Of a stretch of DNA of 64,000 nucleotides, positions 1-8,950 are shown piece by piece (within the stretch, counting starts at the first letter, position 1; every line of letters begins with the position of its first letter). The stretch covers positions 33,218 through 97,217 of the forward strand of contig NZ_JANQTS010000064.1 of assembly GCF_030731595.1 (NCBI RefSeq), read 5' to 3'. Both the position numbers and the translations under genes were made by a program. The stretch is from Yoonia sp. Its GTDB lineage: Bacteria > Pseudomonadota > Alphaproteobacteria > Rhodobacterales > Rhodobacteraceae. The notes beneath the pieces were generated by a model. It made no database searches. It was not told where the DNA came from and was given only the letters and a program-made list of their open reading frames with translations.

Positions 1-499
1 CACCGGGTTGCCATGGCTTGGGCAAGATATTGGGCAGGCGGTTCTGCCAAGCGCTGGGTGCCGCGAATGGCAATTCCCCGACAGGCAGGTCATTGAGGTT
101 GATGACCGCAGTCAGGCGGTCGGCCAAAGCGGCTTCGGTCAGGAGTGTTTCCACCCGGTCGATCCGCGCCTGCCATGACGGTGCGCCCGCCCAAGACCCA
201 TCAAGCAGGATCACGAGGTTGCCGGACCCTTCGCGCGCGTTCTGCGGGTTCAGGACAGGGCCTGCAAAGCCGATGATCGCCGCAGCAATCGCGAGGATAC
301 GCAACAAAAGCAGCCACCACGGTGTCCGGTCGGTCTGGTTTTCGTCGTCGGTTAGACCCAACAGCAGGGCCACACCGGGAAAGCGGCGGCGGATTGGCGC
401 AGGCGGCACGGCGCGCAGCAAAATCCACAGGATCGGCAGCGCGATCAGCCCAAGCAGCAACCAAGGTGCCACAAACCCTATGGGACCGATGGACCACAT
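1..499 (-). CDS. BatA/DUF4159-type N-terminal membrane protein, partial (continues past left edge)
   Basis: Minus-strand reading MWSIGPIGFVAPWLLLGLIALPILWILLRAVPPAPIRRRFPAVALLLGL...; ATG at 499 overlaps the stop of the upstream DUF58 gene (ATGA). Confidence 0.75.
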   Translation of the reverse strand, partial: MWSIGPIGFVAPWLLLGLIALPILWILLRAVPPAPIRRRFPGVALLLGLTDDENQTDRTPWWLLLLRILAIAAAIIGFAGPVLNPQNAREGSGNLVILLDGSWAGAPSWQARIDRVETLLTEAALADRLTAVINLNDLPVGELPFAAPSAWQNRLPNILPKPWQPG

Positions 500-1371
500 C
501 AGGCGTGCCGCTCCAGCGCGCCATAAAGCCAAAGCAGCGCATTGGTGCCGCTTTCGCCTGTGTGGTGGGTCTGGAATTGCCAGCCCGTTGTGCGGGCCAG
601 ATGTTGCAGCCGATCCTTGCGGGCGGCCAGACGATCAAGGTAGCGCGCTTTCAGATCGCCCGCCTTAAGCGTTTCATGCTGCAGCGCGCCAGACATGCTT
701 TCGAAAATGGTGCGCCCGTCAAAAGGAAAGGCTTCTTCCTGCGGGTCAAGCACTTGCAAAAGCGCGCCACGTACGCCCCGATCGGCCGCTTTCAACAAGG
801 CATCCTCGATCGGTTTCAAATCACCCAAGAAGTCGCTGATAAAAAGCGCGCGCGAATGCGGCAGCATGCCTTGCGCTTCGGGTGCGCCATAGTCTGTGTC
901 ATCTGCGAGCGACAAAAGCTGGGCCATCTGCATCAGTTGCGCCTCGCCCCGGCGTGGTGGCAGCCGCAACCCGGTCAGCCCAACCCTTTCCCCGCCACGG
1001 ATCAACAGGATCGCTGTGGCCAGCCCCAAGGTCCGCGCCCGCGCAGCCTTGCTTGGCAGGTTGTCATGCGAGCGGAACGACATGGATGCCGCCTGATCGA
1101 CCCAAAGAATGATCGATTGCGCAATCTGCCATTCCTTGTCCTGCACGAAATTCACGTCGGATCTTGCCGACCTGCGCCAGTCTATCGTGCGCGCCTCGTC
1201 ATGCGCTTGGGCGGGACGGTATTGCCAGAATGTATCGCCTGTCCCTGCGCGCCTGCGCCCGTGATCGCCCAATAGGACCGTCGACGCCAGATGCTCTGCC
1301 TCCGCAAGAAGCGGGGGCAGGGGCGCGGCCAGCGCCTCGGCTGTGGACCTGAGGGTGAGCGGGTCAGTCAT
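499..1371 (-). CDS. DUF58 domain-containing protein
   Basis: 290 aa ORF with GDHGRRRAGTGDTFWQYRPAQAHDEARTIDWRRSARSD (DUF58 motif); follows a MoxR gene. Confidence 0.88.
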   Translation of the reverse strand: MTDPLTLRSTAEALAAPLPPLLAEAEHLASTVLLGDHGRRRAGTGDTFWQYRPAQAHDEARTIDWRRSARSDVNFVQDKEWQIAQSIILWVDQAASMSFRSHDNLPSKAARARTLGLATAILLIRGGERVGLTGLRLPPRRGEAQLMQMAQLLSLADDTDYGAPEAQGMLPHSRALFISDFLGDLKPIEDALLKAADRGVRGALLQVLDPQEEAFPFDGRTIFESMSGALQHETLKAGDLKARYLDRLAARKDRLQHLARTTGWQFQTHHTGESGTNALLWLYGALERHA

Positions 1372-2375
1372 GCAGCGCTTGCCACCGTCGTGATCTGATC
1401 GGCTACGGTGTTGATGACATTATGGATGCTTTCGCCGCGCGCACGGGCCGCGAATGATAGGGCCATCCGGTGTTCCAGTACGGGGACCGCCATCGCGCGC
1501 ACGTCCTCTGCCGACGGGGCAAGACGCCCTTCCAGCAAAGCTTGCGCCCGCACGGTCAGCATCAGCGCCTGTGCCGCGCGCGGGCCAGGGCCCCAGCTGA
1601 CGTTGTGGCGGATGATGTCGGGCGCGTTTGCATCGCCGGGGCGGCAGGCGCGAACCAGATCAAGGATCATCTCGACGATGTTTTCGCCCACTGGCATCCG
1701 GCGCAAAAGCGCTTGGGCATCCAGCAATTCCTGCGCGGTAAAGATCTGGCTTGATTTGGCATCAACCGATCCGGTCGTTGCGATCAGGATATCTTTTTCG
1801 GTCTGGCGGTCGGGGTAAGGCACATCGATCTGGACCAGGAAACGGTCAAGCTGCGCCTCTGGCAGCGGATAGGTGCCTTCCTGTTCAATCGGGTTTTGCG
1901 TGGCCAAGACGTGGAAAGGGACACCCAGAGGGCGGTGTTCGCCGGCGATGGTGACTTCCTTTTCCTGCATGGCTTGCAGCAGCGCCGATTGCGTGCGCGG
2001 CGAAGCGCGGTTGATTTCGTCGGCCATCAATAGCTGGCAAAAAATCGGGCCTTCTATAAAGCGGAAGTGACGCTTGCCGTCCTCGGAGGTTTCCAAAACC
2101 TCGGAGCCCAGAATATCTGCTGGCATCAGGTCGGGAGTGAACTGGATCCGGTTGCCGTTCAGCCCCATCACCGTGGAAAGTGTGTCAACAAGCCGCGTCT
2201 TGCCAAGGCCGGGAAGACCGATCAACACGGCGTGGCCGCCGCAAATCAGGGCTGTCAGGGTCAGGTCAACAACCCGTGGTTGGCCAATAAAACGGGCCGA
2301 GATACTGGCGCGGGCTGCGCCCAGTTTTGCGCCCAGAACCTCGATTTGGGCAACAAGATCGGCGTCGTTTGCCAT
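1368..2375 (-). CDS. MoxR family AAA ATPase
   Basis: Walker A GLPGLGKTRL, MADEINRASPRTQSALLQAMQE motif. Confidence 0.95.
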   Translation of the reverse strand: MANDADLVAQIEVLGAKLGAARASISARFIGQPRVVDLTLTALICGGHAVLIGLPGLGKTRLVDTLSTVMGLNGNRIQFTPDLMPADILGSEVLETSEDGKRHFRFIEGPIFCQLLMADEINRASPRTQSALLQAMQEKEVTIAGEHRPLGVPFHVLATQNPIEQEGTYPLPEAQLDRFLVQIDVPYPDRQTEKDILIATTGSVDAKSSQIFTAQELLDAQALLRRMPVGENIVEMILDLVRACRPGDANAPDIIRHNVSWGPGPRAAQALMLTVRAQALLEGRLAPSAEDVRAMAVPVLEHRMALSFAARARGESIHNVINTVADQITTVASAA

Positions 2376-2396
2376 GACTTTCCTCCGGTTGAACTA

Positions 2397-2417
2397 TATC
2401 TGTTATACGAACAGATA
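2397..2417. promoter_or_regulatory. Inverted repeat TATCTGTT-ATACG-AACAGATA between divergent moxR and DUF1285 genes; candidate operator
   Basis: Perfect 8-bp arms in the divergent intergenic region. Confidence 0.45.
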
Positions 2418-2432
2418 ATACCATGAACCCCA

Positions 2433-3020
2433 ATGGCAAAAAGAATGACCACACAAAAGATTGTGACCCCCTCTGCAGAAAGCCTCGCCAGCAGCGCGCG
2501 TGCCGTCCAAAAAGGCGGTTTACCACCGGTACATTTGTGGAATCCGCCTCATTGCGGCGATATCGACATGCGGATAGCGCGGGATGGGACATGGTTTTAT
2601 ATGGGCACACCGATCGGGCGCGTTGAACTGGTGCGCTTGTTTTCAACGATTCTGCGCCGTGATGGGGATGATTACGTTCTGGTCACTCCGGTCGAGAAGG
2701 TCGGGATCAAGGTGGATGATGCGCCCTTCGTCGCTGTCGATTTCAACCGGCGCGGGGATGGTTTGGAATTTGAAACCAATGTCGGCGACCGGATGATCGC
2801 CGGGCCCGACCATCCGATCCGTGTGGTGCGAGACACCGAAACGGGTGAGCCGTCACCCTACATCCTGGTCCGCAGCAATCTGGAGGCGCTGATCGACCGC
2901 AAGTCGTTTTACCGCTTGGTCGAGACCGGTGAACATGCGGATTATGAGGGCGAGCAATGGTTCGGTGTCAGATCTGAAGGTATATTTTTTCCGATTATTC
3001 CAACCGCCGAGCTTGCGTAG
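2433..3020 (+). CDS. DUF1285 domain-containing protein
   Basis: 195 aa ORF, GDIDMRIARDGTWFYMGTPIGR...LVTPVEKVGIKVDDAPF typical of DUF1285; start could be 2445. Confidence 0.88.
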   Translation: MAKRMTTQKIVTPSAESLASSARAVQKGGLPPVHLWNPPHCGDIDMRIARDGTWFYMGTPIGRVELVRLFSTILRRDGDDYVLVTPVEKVGIKVDDAPFVAVDFNRRGDGLEFETNVGDRMIAGPDHPIRVVRDTETGEPSPYILVRSNLEALIDRKSFYRLVETGEHADYEGEQWFGVRSEGIFFPIIPTAELA

Positions 3021-3069
3021 TTTGCCGTGAACCACCGCTTGCTGACCTAAGATCTCCGGAGTCTGTGCC

Positions 3070-3822
3070 ATGCCAAAATTCTGCGCCAATCTCACGTGGC
3101 TCTTTACAGAACTCCCCTTTCTTGAACGGTTTGAAGCCGCCAAAGAGGCGGGCTTTGACGGGGTCGAGGTTCTGTTTCCTTATGACGTCAACGCGCAGGA
3201 TATCGTGAATGCACGCGCGCGGCATGACTTGCAGATGGTCCTGATCAATTGCCCGCCCCCCAACTACACCGGTGGCGCGCAAGGCTTTGCGGCCGTGCCG
3301 GGCGTCGAGGAGCGGTTCCAGAAGGATTTCATGCGCGCGCTCCGTTACGCGCAGACTTTAGGGGCCAAGCACCTGCACATCATGTCAGGTGTGGCCGAAG
3401 GGGCTTTGGCAAAAGAGACCTTCATTCGCAATCTGCGCTGGGCAGCCGCCCAGGCACCCAAACAAAGCCTGACAATCGAGCCGATCAATAATGAAACGAT
3501 GCCGGGTTATTTCCTCAACGACTTCGATCTGGGCCGCGAGATTGTCATGATGATTGGTGCGCCTAACCTGCGCCTGCAATTTGACGCCTTTCATGCTGCA
3601 AAGATCACAGGTGACGTCTGGGGCACATGGGAGGCCGTGCGCGATATCACGGCGCATGTGCAGGTCGCGCAAATGCCGGACAGGGGCGAACCGGATCAGG
3701 GCGAGATCGACTATCCTGCGTTTTTTGCCGCGCTTGATGCGCAGGGGTACGCAGGTTGGGTGTCGGGTGAGTATAAGCCGCGCAAGACAACAGGCGATGG
3801 TCTGGGGTGGATTGCAGGTTGA
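3070..3822 (+). CDS. hyi: Hydroxypyruvate isomerase family TIM-barrel protein
   Basis: MPKFCANLTWLFTELPFLERFEAAKEAGFDGVEVLFPYD...EPINNETMPGYFL. Confidence 0.85.
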   Translation: MPKFCANLTWLFTELPFLERFEAAKEAGFDGVEVLFPYDVNAQDIVNARARHDLQMVLINCPPPNYTGGAQGFAAVPGVEERFQKDFMRALRYAQTLGAKHLHIMSGVAEGALAKETFIRNLRWAAAQAPKQSLTIEPINNETMPGYFLNDFDLGREIVMMIGAPNLRLQFDAFHAAKITGDVWGTWEAVRDITAHVQVAQMPDRGEPDQGEIDYPAFFAALDAQGYAGWVSGEYKPRKTTGDGLGWIAG

Positions 3823-3916
3823 TGACACCAAGGTGCGTGAAGACGGCTTTGTGGACTTTTCAGCGCCCTCTCTAGAATCCGAAATCTTTTGATATCTTAT
3901 TTCCTACTGAAAACAT

Positions 3917-3936
3917 GCTGACATAACGCTGTCAGC
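3917..3936. promoter_or_regulatory. Inverted repeat GCTGACA-TAACGC-TGTCAGC upstream of the VOC/WYL-regulator operon; candidate operator
   Basis: Perfect 7-bp arms about 50 bp upstream of the VOC start. Confidence 0.45.
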
Positions 3937-3984
3937 AGGGGTATGCTTAAAGCTGTTCATCAACCTCAACAAAGGAGATGAAAC

Positions 3985-4350
3985 ATGAGCGATCGTACTA
4001 TTATGGCCTGGGGCGAAATCCCTGTGACCGACTTGGAAAAGTCAGTTGCGTTTTATAACGAAGTCTTTGGATACGACATGAAGATCGACACTTCTGGTCC
4101 TAATCCAATGGCGGTACTGGGCAGCCTAGAGAATTCCGCCGGAGCGCATCTTTATCCGGGCAAACCTGCCGCCGACGGTGGCAACACCATCCATCTTGCT
4201 TTGACCGATACGCTCGAAGCCGGGATCGACCGTGTCTGGAAAGCTGGCGGTAAGGTCGTCAGCCCTCCGATCGCAATCCCTGCTGGCCGTTTTGCTTATG
4301 CACAGGATCTTGACGGCAATTCCATCGGCCTGTTCGAGGGCGCCGCCTGA
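3985..4350 (+). CDS. VOC (glyoxalase/bleomycin resistance) family protein
   Basis: MAWGEIPVTDLEKSVAFYNEVFGYDM...QDLDGNSIGLFE. Confidence 0.9.
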   Translation: MSDRTIMAWGEIPVTDLEKSVAFYNEVFGYDMKIDTSGPNPMAVLGSLENSAGAHLYPGKPAADGGNTIHLALTDTLEAGIDRVWKAGGKVVSPPIAIPAGRFAYAQDLDGNSIGLFEGAA

Positions 4351-5033
4351 TGCGCAAGGCCGACCGCCTTTTTCAGATATTGCAATATCTGCGAGGCGGT
4401 CGGCTGACCACGGCAGCACAACTGGCTGAAAAGCTGGAGGTCACGCCGCGCACGATCTACCGCGATGTGGCGCATCTGATTGGCTCTGGCGTGCCCATCG
4501 AAGGCGAAGCAGGCGTGGGCTATCTGATGCGCGACGGCTATGACCTCCCGCCATTGATGTTCACCAGCGAAGAGATCGTGGCCCTCGTATCCGGTGCGCG
4601 CCTGCTGCAAACTTGGGGCGGAACCAAAATGGCCGCCGCCGCCCAAGAAGCGATGGTCAAGATTGATGCCGTCCTGCCTGAAGAAGCGCGCAGGCAGATC
4701 GGGCAGGTCAACGTACATGTGATGGGCGATGGATCAGCCAGCAGCCACTGGCGCGACTATCTGGACCGGTTCGAGGCAGCTTCTGAGGCCAATATCCGCA
4801 TGCAGATGACCTATGCGGACGAAGCGGGCAACCAGACAGAGCGGATCGTGCGCCCTTTGGGGGTCTGGTTCTGGGGCAAGGTCTGGACCGCCGTGTGCTG
4901 GTGCGAGTTGCGCGAGGGGTTTCGGATGTTCCGGTTGGATCGGGTCTCTGATCTGGTGGAATTGGACCGTTTCCGCCCGCAAAAGGACCAAACCTTGCGC
5001 GCATTCTATGAAACAGAGGCCTATCGCCACTAA
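4350..5033 (+). CDS. YafY-type HTH/WYL-domain transcriptional regulator
   Basis: RLFQILQYLRGGRLTTAAQLAEKLEVTPRTIYRDV HTH plus WYL-like C-terminus; start overlaps the VOC stop. Confidence 0.9.
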   Translation: MRKADRLFQILQYLRGGRLTTAAQLAEKLEVTPRTIYRDVAHLIGSGVPIEGEAGVGYLMRDGYDLPPLMFTSEEIVALVSGARLLQTWGGTKMAAAAQEAMVKIDAVLPEEARRQIGQVNVHVMGDGSASSHWRDYLDRFEAASEANIRMQMTYADEAGNQTERIVRPLGVWFWGKVWTAVCWCELREGFRMFRLDRVSDLVELDRFRPQKDQTLRAFYETEAYRH

Positions 5034-5105
5034 ACGCACAGTATTGTGTGTGGCCATCCGGCAGGCGCGTACTAGGCTCTGAGGTGCAAATCAAAGGAGT
5101 CAGTC

Positions 5106-6113
5106 TTGGCCATTACACGCCGCATATTCGTTGCAGGTGCCGCCGCCGCGATCGCGTCGCCGATGTTGGCCCAAGCCGACCCTTGGGCGGGCATCGCTGA
5201 CGCGGCAGGTGCGCTGTCGCAATGTCATGCGCTGGCGGTCCGCCAACAAGGGCAGCCCGTCCTGACAGAGGTTTTTCGTGGGCCCGCTATCGGGCGTGCT
5301 GTCCCCATCAAATCGGTGTCCAAAACCATCGTCGCGGCGCTGACGGGTGCTGCGTTGGATCGTGGGGAAATATCATCGCTGGATGCAACGCTGGGCGAGG
5401 TCGCCCCGCGATTGATCCCCGCGGGTGCGGATCCGCGTGTTGCAGGGATCACGATGGAAAATCTGATCACCATGCAAGCCGGATTGGAACGCACGTCAGG
5501 CGCAAATTATGGCAGTTGGGTCAGCAGTAGCAACTGGGTGGCAAACGCCTTGGGCCGCCCTTTCGTTGCCGAACCGGGAGAGCGGATGCTCTATTCCACG
5601 GGTTCATTCCACGTGCTGGGCGCGGTCTTGGCCGAGGTGTCCGGGCAATCCCTGCTGACGCTTGCGCGCGCACGTTTGGGGGACCCGCTGGGCATCGAAG
5701 TACCTGCTTGGACACGCGACCCGCAGGGCCGGTATCTGGGCGGGAACGAGATGGCGCTGACCCTTGATGGCATGGTCCGCTTTGGTGAAATGTACCGGCA
5801 AGGTGGTGCATTCGCGGGCGCGCAGGTTCTGAGCCGCGATTGGGTCGCGCGGTCGTTTGACGTGCGGACCCGCTCTGCGTTTTCAGGACTGGATTACGGC
5901 TATGGCTGGTTTTTGGGGCAGGGTGATGGAGTGCGATATGCCCTTGCGCGGGGCTATGGCGGCCAGATCATTTGCGTCGCTCCGGCGGTCGGCATGACTT
6001 TGGCGTTGACCTCTGACCCGCTGCAACCGGCCCGCAGCGGGGGTTACTTTGGCGATTTGCAGCGGCTGATCGAGCGCCAGATTCTGCCTTTGGCGAAAGC
6101 GCAGGTCACGTAA
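5106..6113 (+). CDS. Serine hydrolase (beta-lactamase/class C family), exported
   Basis: RR-containing signal peptide; SVSKTIVA (SxxK) motif. Confidence 0.88.
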   Translation: MAITRRIFVAGAAAAIASPMLAQADPWAGIADAAGALSQCHALAVRQQGQPVLTEVFRGPAIGRAVPIKSVSKTIVAALTGAALDRGEISSLDATLGEVAPRLIPAGADPRVAGITMENLITMQAGLERTSGANYGSWVSSSNWVANALGRPFVAEPGERMLYSTGSFHVLGAVLAEVSGQSLLTLARARLGDPLGIEVPAWTRDPQGRYLGGNEMALTLDGMVRFGEMYRQGGAFAGAQVLSRDWVARSFDVRTRSAFSGLDYGYGWFLGQGDGVRYALARGYGGQIICVAPAVGMTLALTSDPLQPARSGGYFGDLQRLIERQILPLAKAQVT

Positions 6114-6135
6114 GGTGGGTTGAAACCCACCTTAC
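6110..6135. repeat. 26-bp palindrome GTAAGGTGGGTT-GA-AACCCACCTTAC (family A)
   Basis: 12-bp perfect arms; contains the TAA stop of the hydrolase; same length and outer sequence as copies at 8917 and 45227. Confidence 0.85.
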
Positions 6136-6143
6136 CTGCGGCT

Positions 6144-8282
6144 CTAGCGTGACAGGCTTTGCGCAAGCCGCATCAATTGCACCGCTTCGGTCCGGTAGCC
6201 AAAGGCATCTTCACCCCTGTTGGCATTGGCCAGCGCGATGGCCGCGTCATATCCCCAATCGCCAAGGTATTGCGGATTGCGCAACAACTGCCCGAAGCCT
6301 GCAATCGCGGCGGCGAAATTTGCCTCTGTCCCCGGAATGCCGCTGCCCACTATCGGTGTTTCGATCAACTGGCTGACATCTGCGCCCGGTGCTTTATAGC
6401 GCAGTTTGACGAACCCCAATTCGTCCGACGCTGACGCCACCGTATTGGGCGCGTAGCGCAGCGGATCGCTAAGTTGCGCGGGGCTTCCCACTGGGGTGAT
6501 CTCATAAATCGCCGTGACAGAATGACCCGCGCCAAGCTCGCCCGCATCCACCGCATCGTTGTTGAAATCCTCGCGGTTCAGCGCGCGCGTCTCGTATCCG
6601 ATCAGGCGGTATTCGGCGACTTGTGCCGGATTGAATTCAACCTGCACTTTCACGTCTTCTGCAATCGCAAACAAAGCGCCGGACAATTGGTCAACCAGCA
6701 CTTTCTGCGCCTCTGACAGCGTGTCGATATAGGCCGCCGTGCCATTTCCGTTCTGGGCCAGCGCCTGCATTGTCGCATCATCGAGATTGCCACGCCCAAA
6801 GCCCAGAACGCTCAGGTAGGTGCCCGTGTCCCGCTTGTCGGCGATGAAAGCCTTCAGTGCGTCAGGGTTGCTGATGCCGACATTGAAATCACCATCCGTC
6901 GCAAGGATCACACGGCTCACCTCGCCATTGGTGGCCATGGCATCGGCAATCGCATAGGCCTGTTCCAGCCCGCCTTGCCCGTTTGTGGACCCACCTGCGC
7001 CCAAGCCTTGGATCGCCTGCAGGATCGTTGTCCTGTCAGATGCGGGGGTGGGGGCAAGCACCTGACCCGCGCTGCCCGCGTATTCAACAATGGCCACCTC
7101 ATCTTGGGGGCGCAACCGGTCGACCATCAACCGGAAAGACTGCTTGAGCAGCGGCAGCTTGGCGGGGTCATCCATGGACCCAGAGGTGTCGATCAGGAAC
7201 ACAAGGTTCAGCGGTGGCCCGTCGTCCAGCGCTGGCATCTGTCCCTGCAGAGCGATGTGCACCAGTTGGGTATCGGCGTTCCACGGCGTTTGGAAGGTCG
7301 TCACCGTAGGCCGGAACGGTGCCTCGCCCAAATCGGGTGCGGGATAGTCGTAGGGGAAGTAGTTGATCATCTCTTCGATCCGGACCGCCTGCGCGGGGGG
7401 CAATTGCCCACGCGACAAAGAGGACCTGACAATCGCATAACTCGCCGTATCCACGTCGATCGAGAAGGTCGAGACAGGGTCCTCTGACGTGATCCGCAGC
7501 GGGTTTGTGTCGGCATTGGCAAAAGCCTCGGTTTGCGCGGGCGGCGCGATAAAGCGCGCATCCGGCTGCGATGCGGGTGCCGGAAGGATCATGATTTCCT
7601 CAGTGACAGCGCCGGACAATCCACGCATGTTTGGCGGAGCCGCCGGAGCAAGCTCGGCGGCACCCTCCACAGCATCCGAGAGTGCCGTGCTTTCCATCGC
7701 TATCGAAGCCTCTGGCGCAGGTGTCGGGGGCGTCGGGGCTGTTTCGCCTGTGTCTTGTGCGTCCTTGATCGCTAGCCGGCTCCGCTCTGCCGGGGCGGTG
7801 GCGCGATTTGCAAAGCTCTCGTCTTGCTCTGGCATGGTGAGCGGCAACTGCTGCACTTGCGGCAAAGCCGAGGAGGACTCGGGGGCAATGGTGTTTGTTG
7901 CCATCACATCTTCCGCCACAGATGCGACCCCGTCCTGCGGCGCACTGCGGATCGTGTCGAACTCTGTCATTGTGATTTGCGGGTTTGATGGGGGGCGCAG
8001 CAAATCCTGCGCTTGCGGTGTCAAAAGCAGAAAGCCGCAAGCGACGAGGGCTGTCGTCGTGGTCAGCGCACCTTTTGTGGTCATTGTGTTCAGCATGGTC
8101 CTCACTCCTGTCCAAAGGCCCTTTGGCCTGTTTGTAGAAGTGGGACGCGGGGCAGTGCGCGATCCTTGGATGTCGGCAAAGTTTTTCTGCGCCAATGCGA
8201 TGTTCTCGGCCCGCCGCGCCGCATCCGGTCGCGGCGTTGCTGCATCCATCATCGCCTTGAGGTCGTCGAGGTCGTCATTCAT
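6144..8282 (-). CDS. VWA domain-containing protein (YfbK/DUF3520-like) with N-terminal TM segment
   Basis: LVFLIDTSGSMDDPAKLPLLKQSF MIDAS motif; real start MNDDLDDLKAMMD at 8282 overlaps the sigma-factor stop. Confidence 0.88.
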   Translation of the reverse strand: MNDDLDDLKAMMDAATPRPDAARRAENIALAQKNFADIQGSRTAPRPTSTNRPKGLWTGVRTMLNTMTTKGALTTTTALVACGFLLLTPQAQDLLRPPSNPQITMTEFDTIRSAPQDGVASVAEDVMATNTIAPESSSALPQVQQLPLTMPEQDESFANRATAPAERSRLAIKDAQDTGETAPTPPTPAPEASIAMESTALSDAVEGAAELAPAAPPNMRGLSGAVTEEIMILPAPASQPDARFIAPPAQTEAFANADTNPLRITSEDPVSTFSIDVDTASYAIVRSSLSRGQLPPAQAVRIEEMINYFPYDYPAPDLGEAPFRPTVTTFQTPWNADTQLVHIALQGQMPALDDGPPLNLVFLIDTSGSMDDPAKLPLLKQSFRLMVDRLRPQDEVAIVEYAGSAGQVLAPTPASDRTTILQAIQGLGAGGSTNGQGGLEQAYAIADAMATNGEVSRVILATDGDFNVGISNPDALKAFIADKRDTGTYLSVLGFGRGNLDDATMQALAQNGNGTAAYIDTLSEAQKVLVDQLSGALFAIAEDVKVQVEFNPAQVAEYRLIGYETRALNREDFNNDAVDAGELGAGHSVTAIYEITPVGSPAQLSDPLRYAPNTVASASDELGFVKLRYKAPGADVSQLIETPIVGSGIPGTEANFAAAIAGFGQLLRNPQYLGDWGYDAAIALANANRGEDAFGYRTEAVQLMRLAQSLSR

Positions 8283-8851
8283 ACCGCGTCCTCCTTTTCC
8301 TTGATCGCGCGGAGCGCTTTTTTGGCCTCGGATATCCGCCAGCTGATCGTGCCTTCTGACACGCCCAGCACCTCGGCGGCCTGTGCATGGGTCATGTCGT
8401 CCAGCACAAGGGCGAGCGTGTCGCGCAGGTCGTCGTTCAATTGGTTCATCGCGGCAGTCAGCCAATCCAGTTGTGCGCTTGTGTCTGCGATTGCAGCCTT
8501 GCGGCCTGTTTCCCAATCGCCCCAACCATCCGAGGCTTTCATATATGTTGCCCGCTTGCGCCTGCGGTCATGGGCGGCATTCACAGCAACACGGTAAAGC
8601 CATGTGGTGACCTTTGCCCGGCCTTGATAGCTCGCCAGCTTGGCAGGCAGGGCGGCGCAGATGTCCTGGGTCAGGTCTTCGGCCTCGGCACGGGCGCCGG
8701 TCAGACGAAAGCAAAAGGCAAAAAGCCGGTCGTAGTGCCGGTCAAGCAAGCTTGCAAAGGCCGCCCCGTCACCGGAAGCGGCCGCAGTTGCCAGGTCTTC
8801 ATCGCTTGTCATCATACGCATCACGGTGGTTAGACGCGCGCGATTGGTCAA
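8279..8851 (-). CDS. ECF-type RNA polymerase sigma factor
   Basis: FCFRLTGARAEAEDLTQDICAALPAKLASYQGRAKVTTWLYRVAVNAAHDRRRK; sigma4 AAEVLGVSEGTISWRISEAKKAL; start probably 8815-8821. Confidence 0.92.
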   Translation of the reverse strand: MTNRARLTTVMRMMTSDEDLATAAASGDGAAFASLLDRHYDRLFAFCFRLTGARAEAEDLTQDICAALPAKLASYQGRAKVTTWLYRVAVNAAHDRRRKRATYMKASDGWGDWETGRKAAIADTSAQLDWLTAAMNQLNDDLRDTLALVLDDMTHAQAAEVLGVSEGTISWRISEAKKALRAIKEKEDAV

Positions 8852-8916
8852 TCCTTGGAATGAGGCGAAATTTTTCTTGCAGTGCCCGTCCGGTGAATTT
8901 TTGTCGGCCCCTGCAG

Positions 8917-8942
8917 GTAAGGTGGATCATGATCCACCTTAC
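8917..8942. repeat. 26-bp perfect palindrome GTAAGGTGGATCATGATCCACCTTAC (family A)
   Basis: Perfect palindrome, followed by TTTTT on the + strand; 3' of gabD. Confidence 0.85.
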
Positions 8943-8950
8943 TTTTTCAA

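Noticed and set aside
2397-2417. loxP-like recombination site (TATACGAA resemblance)
   Set aside because: Only a short local similarity; arms and spacer differ from loxP and there is no recombinase gene nearby. Treated as an operator candidate.
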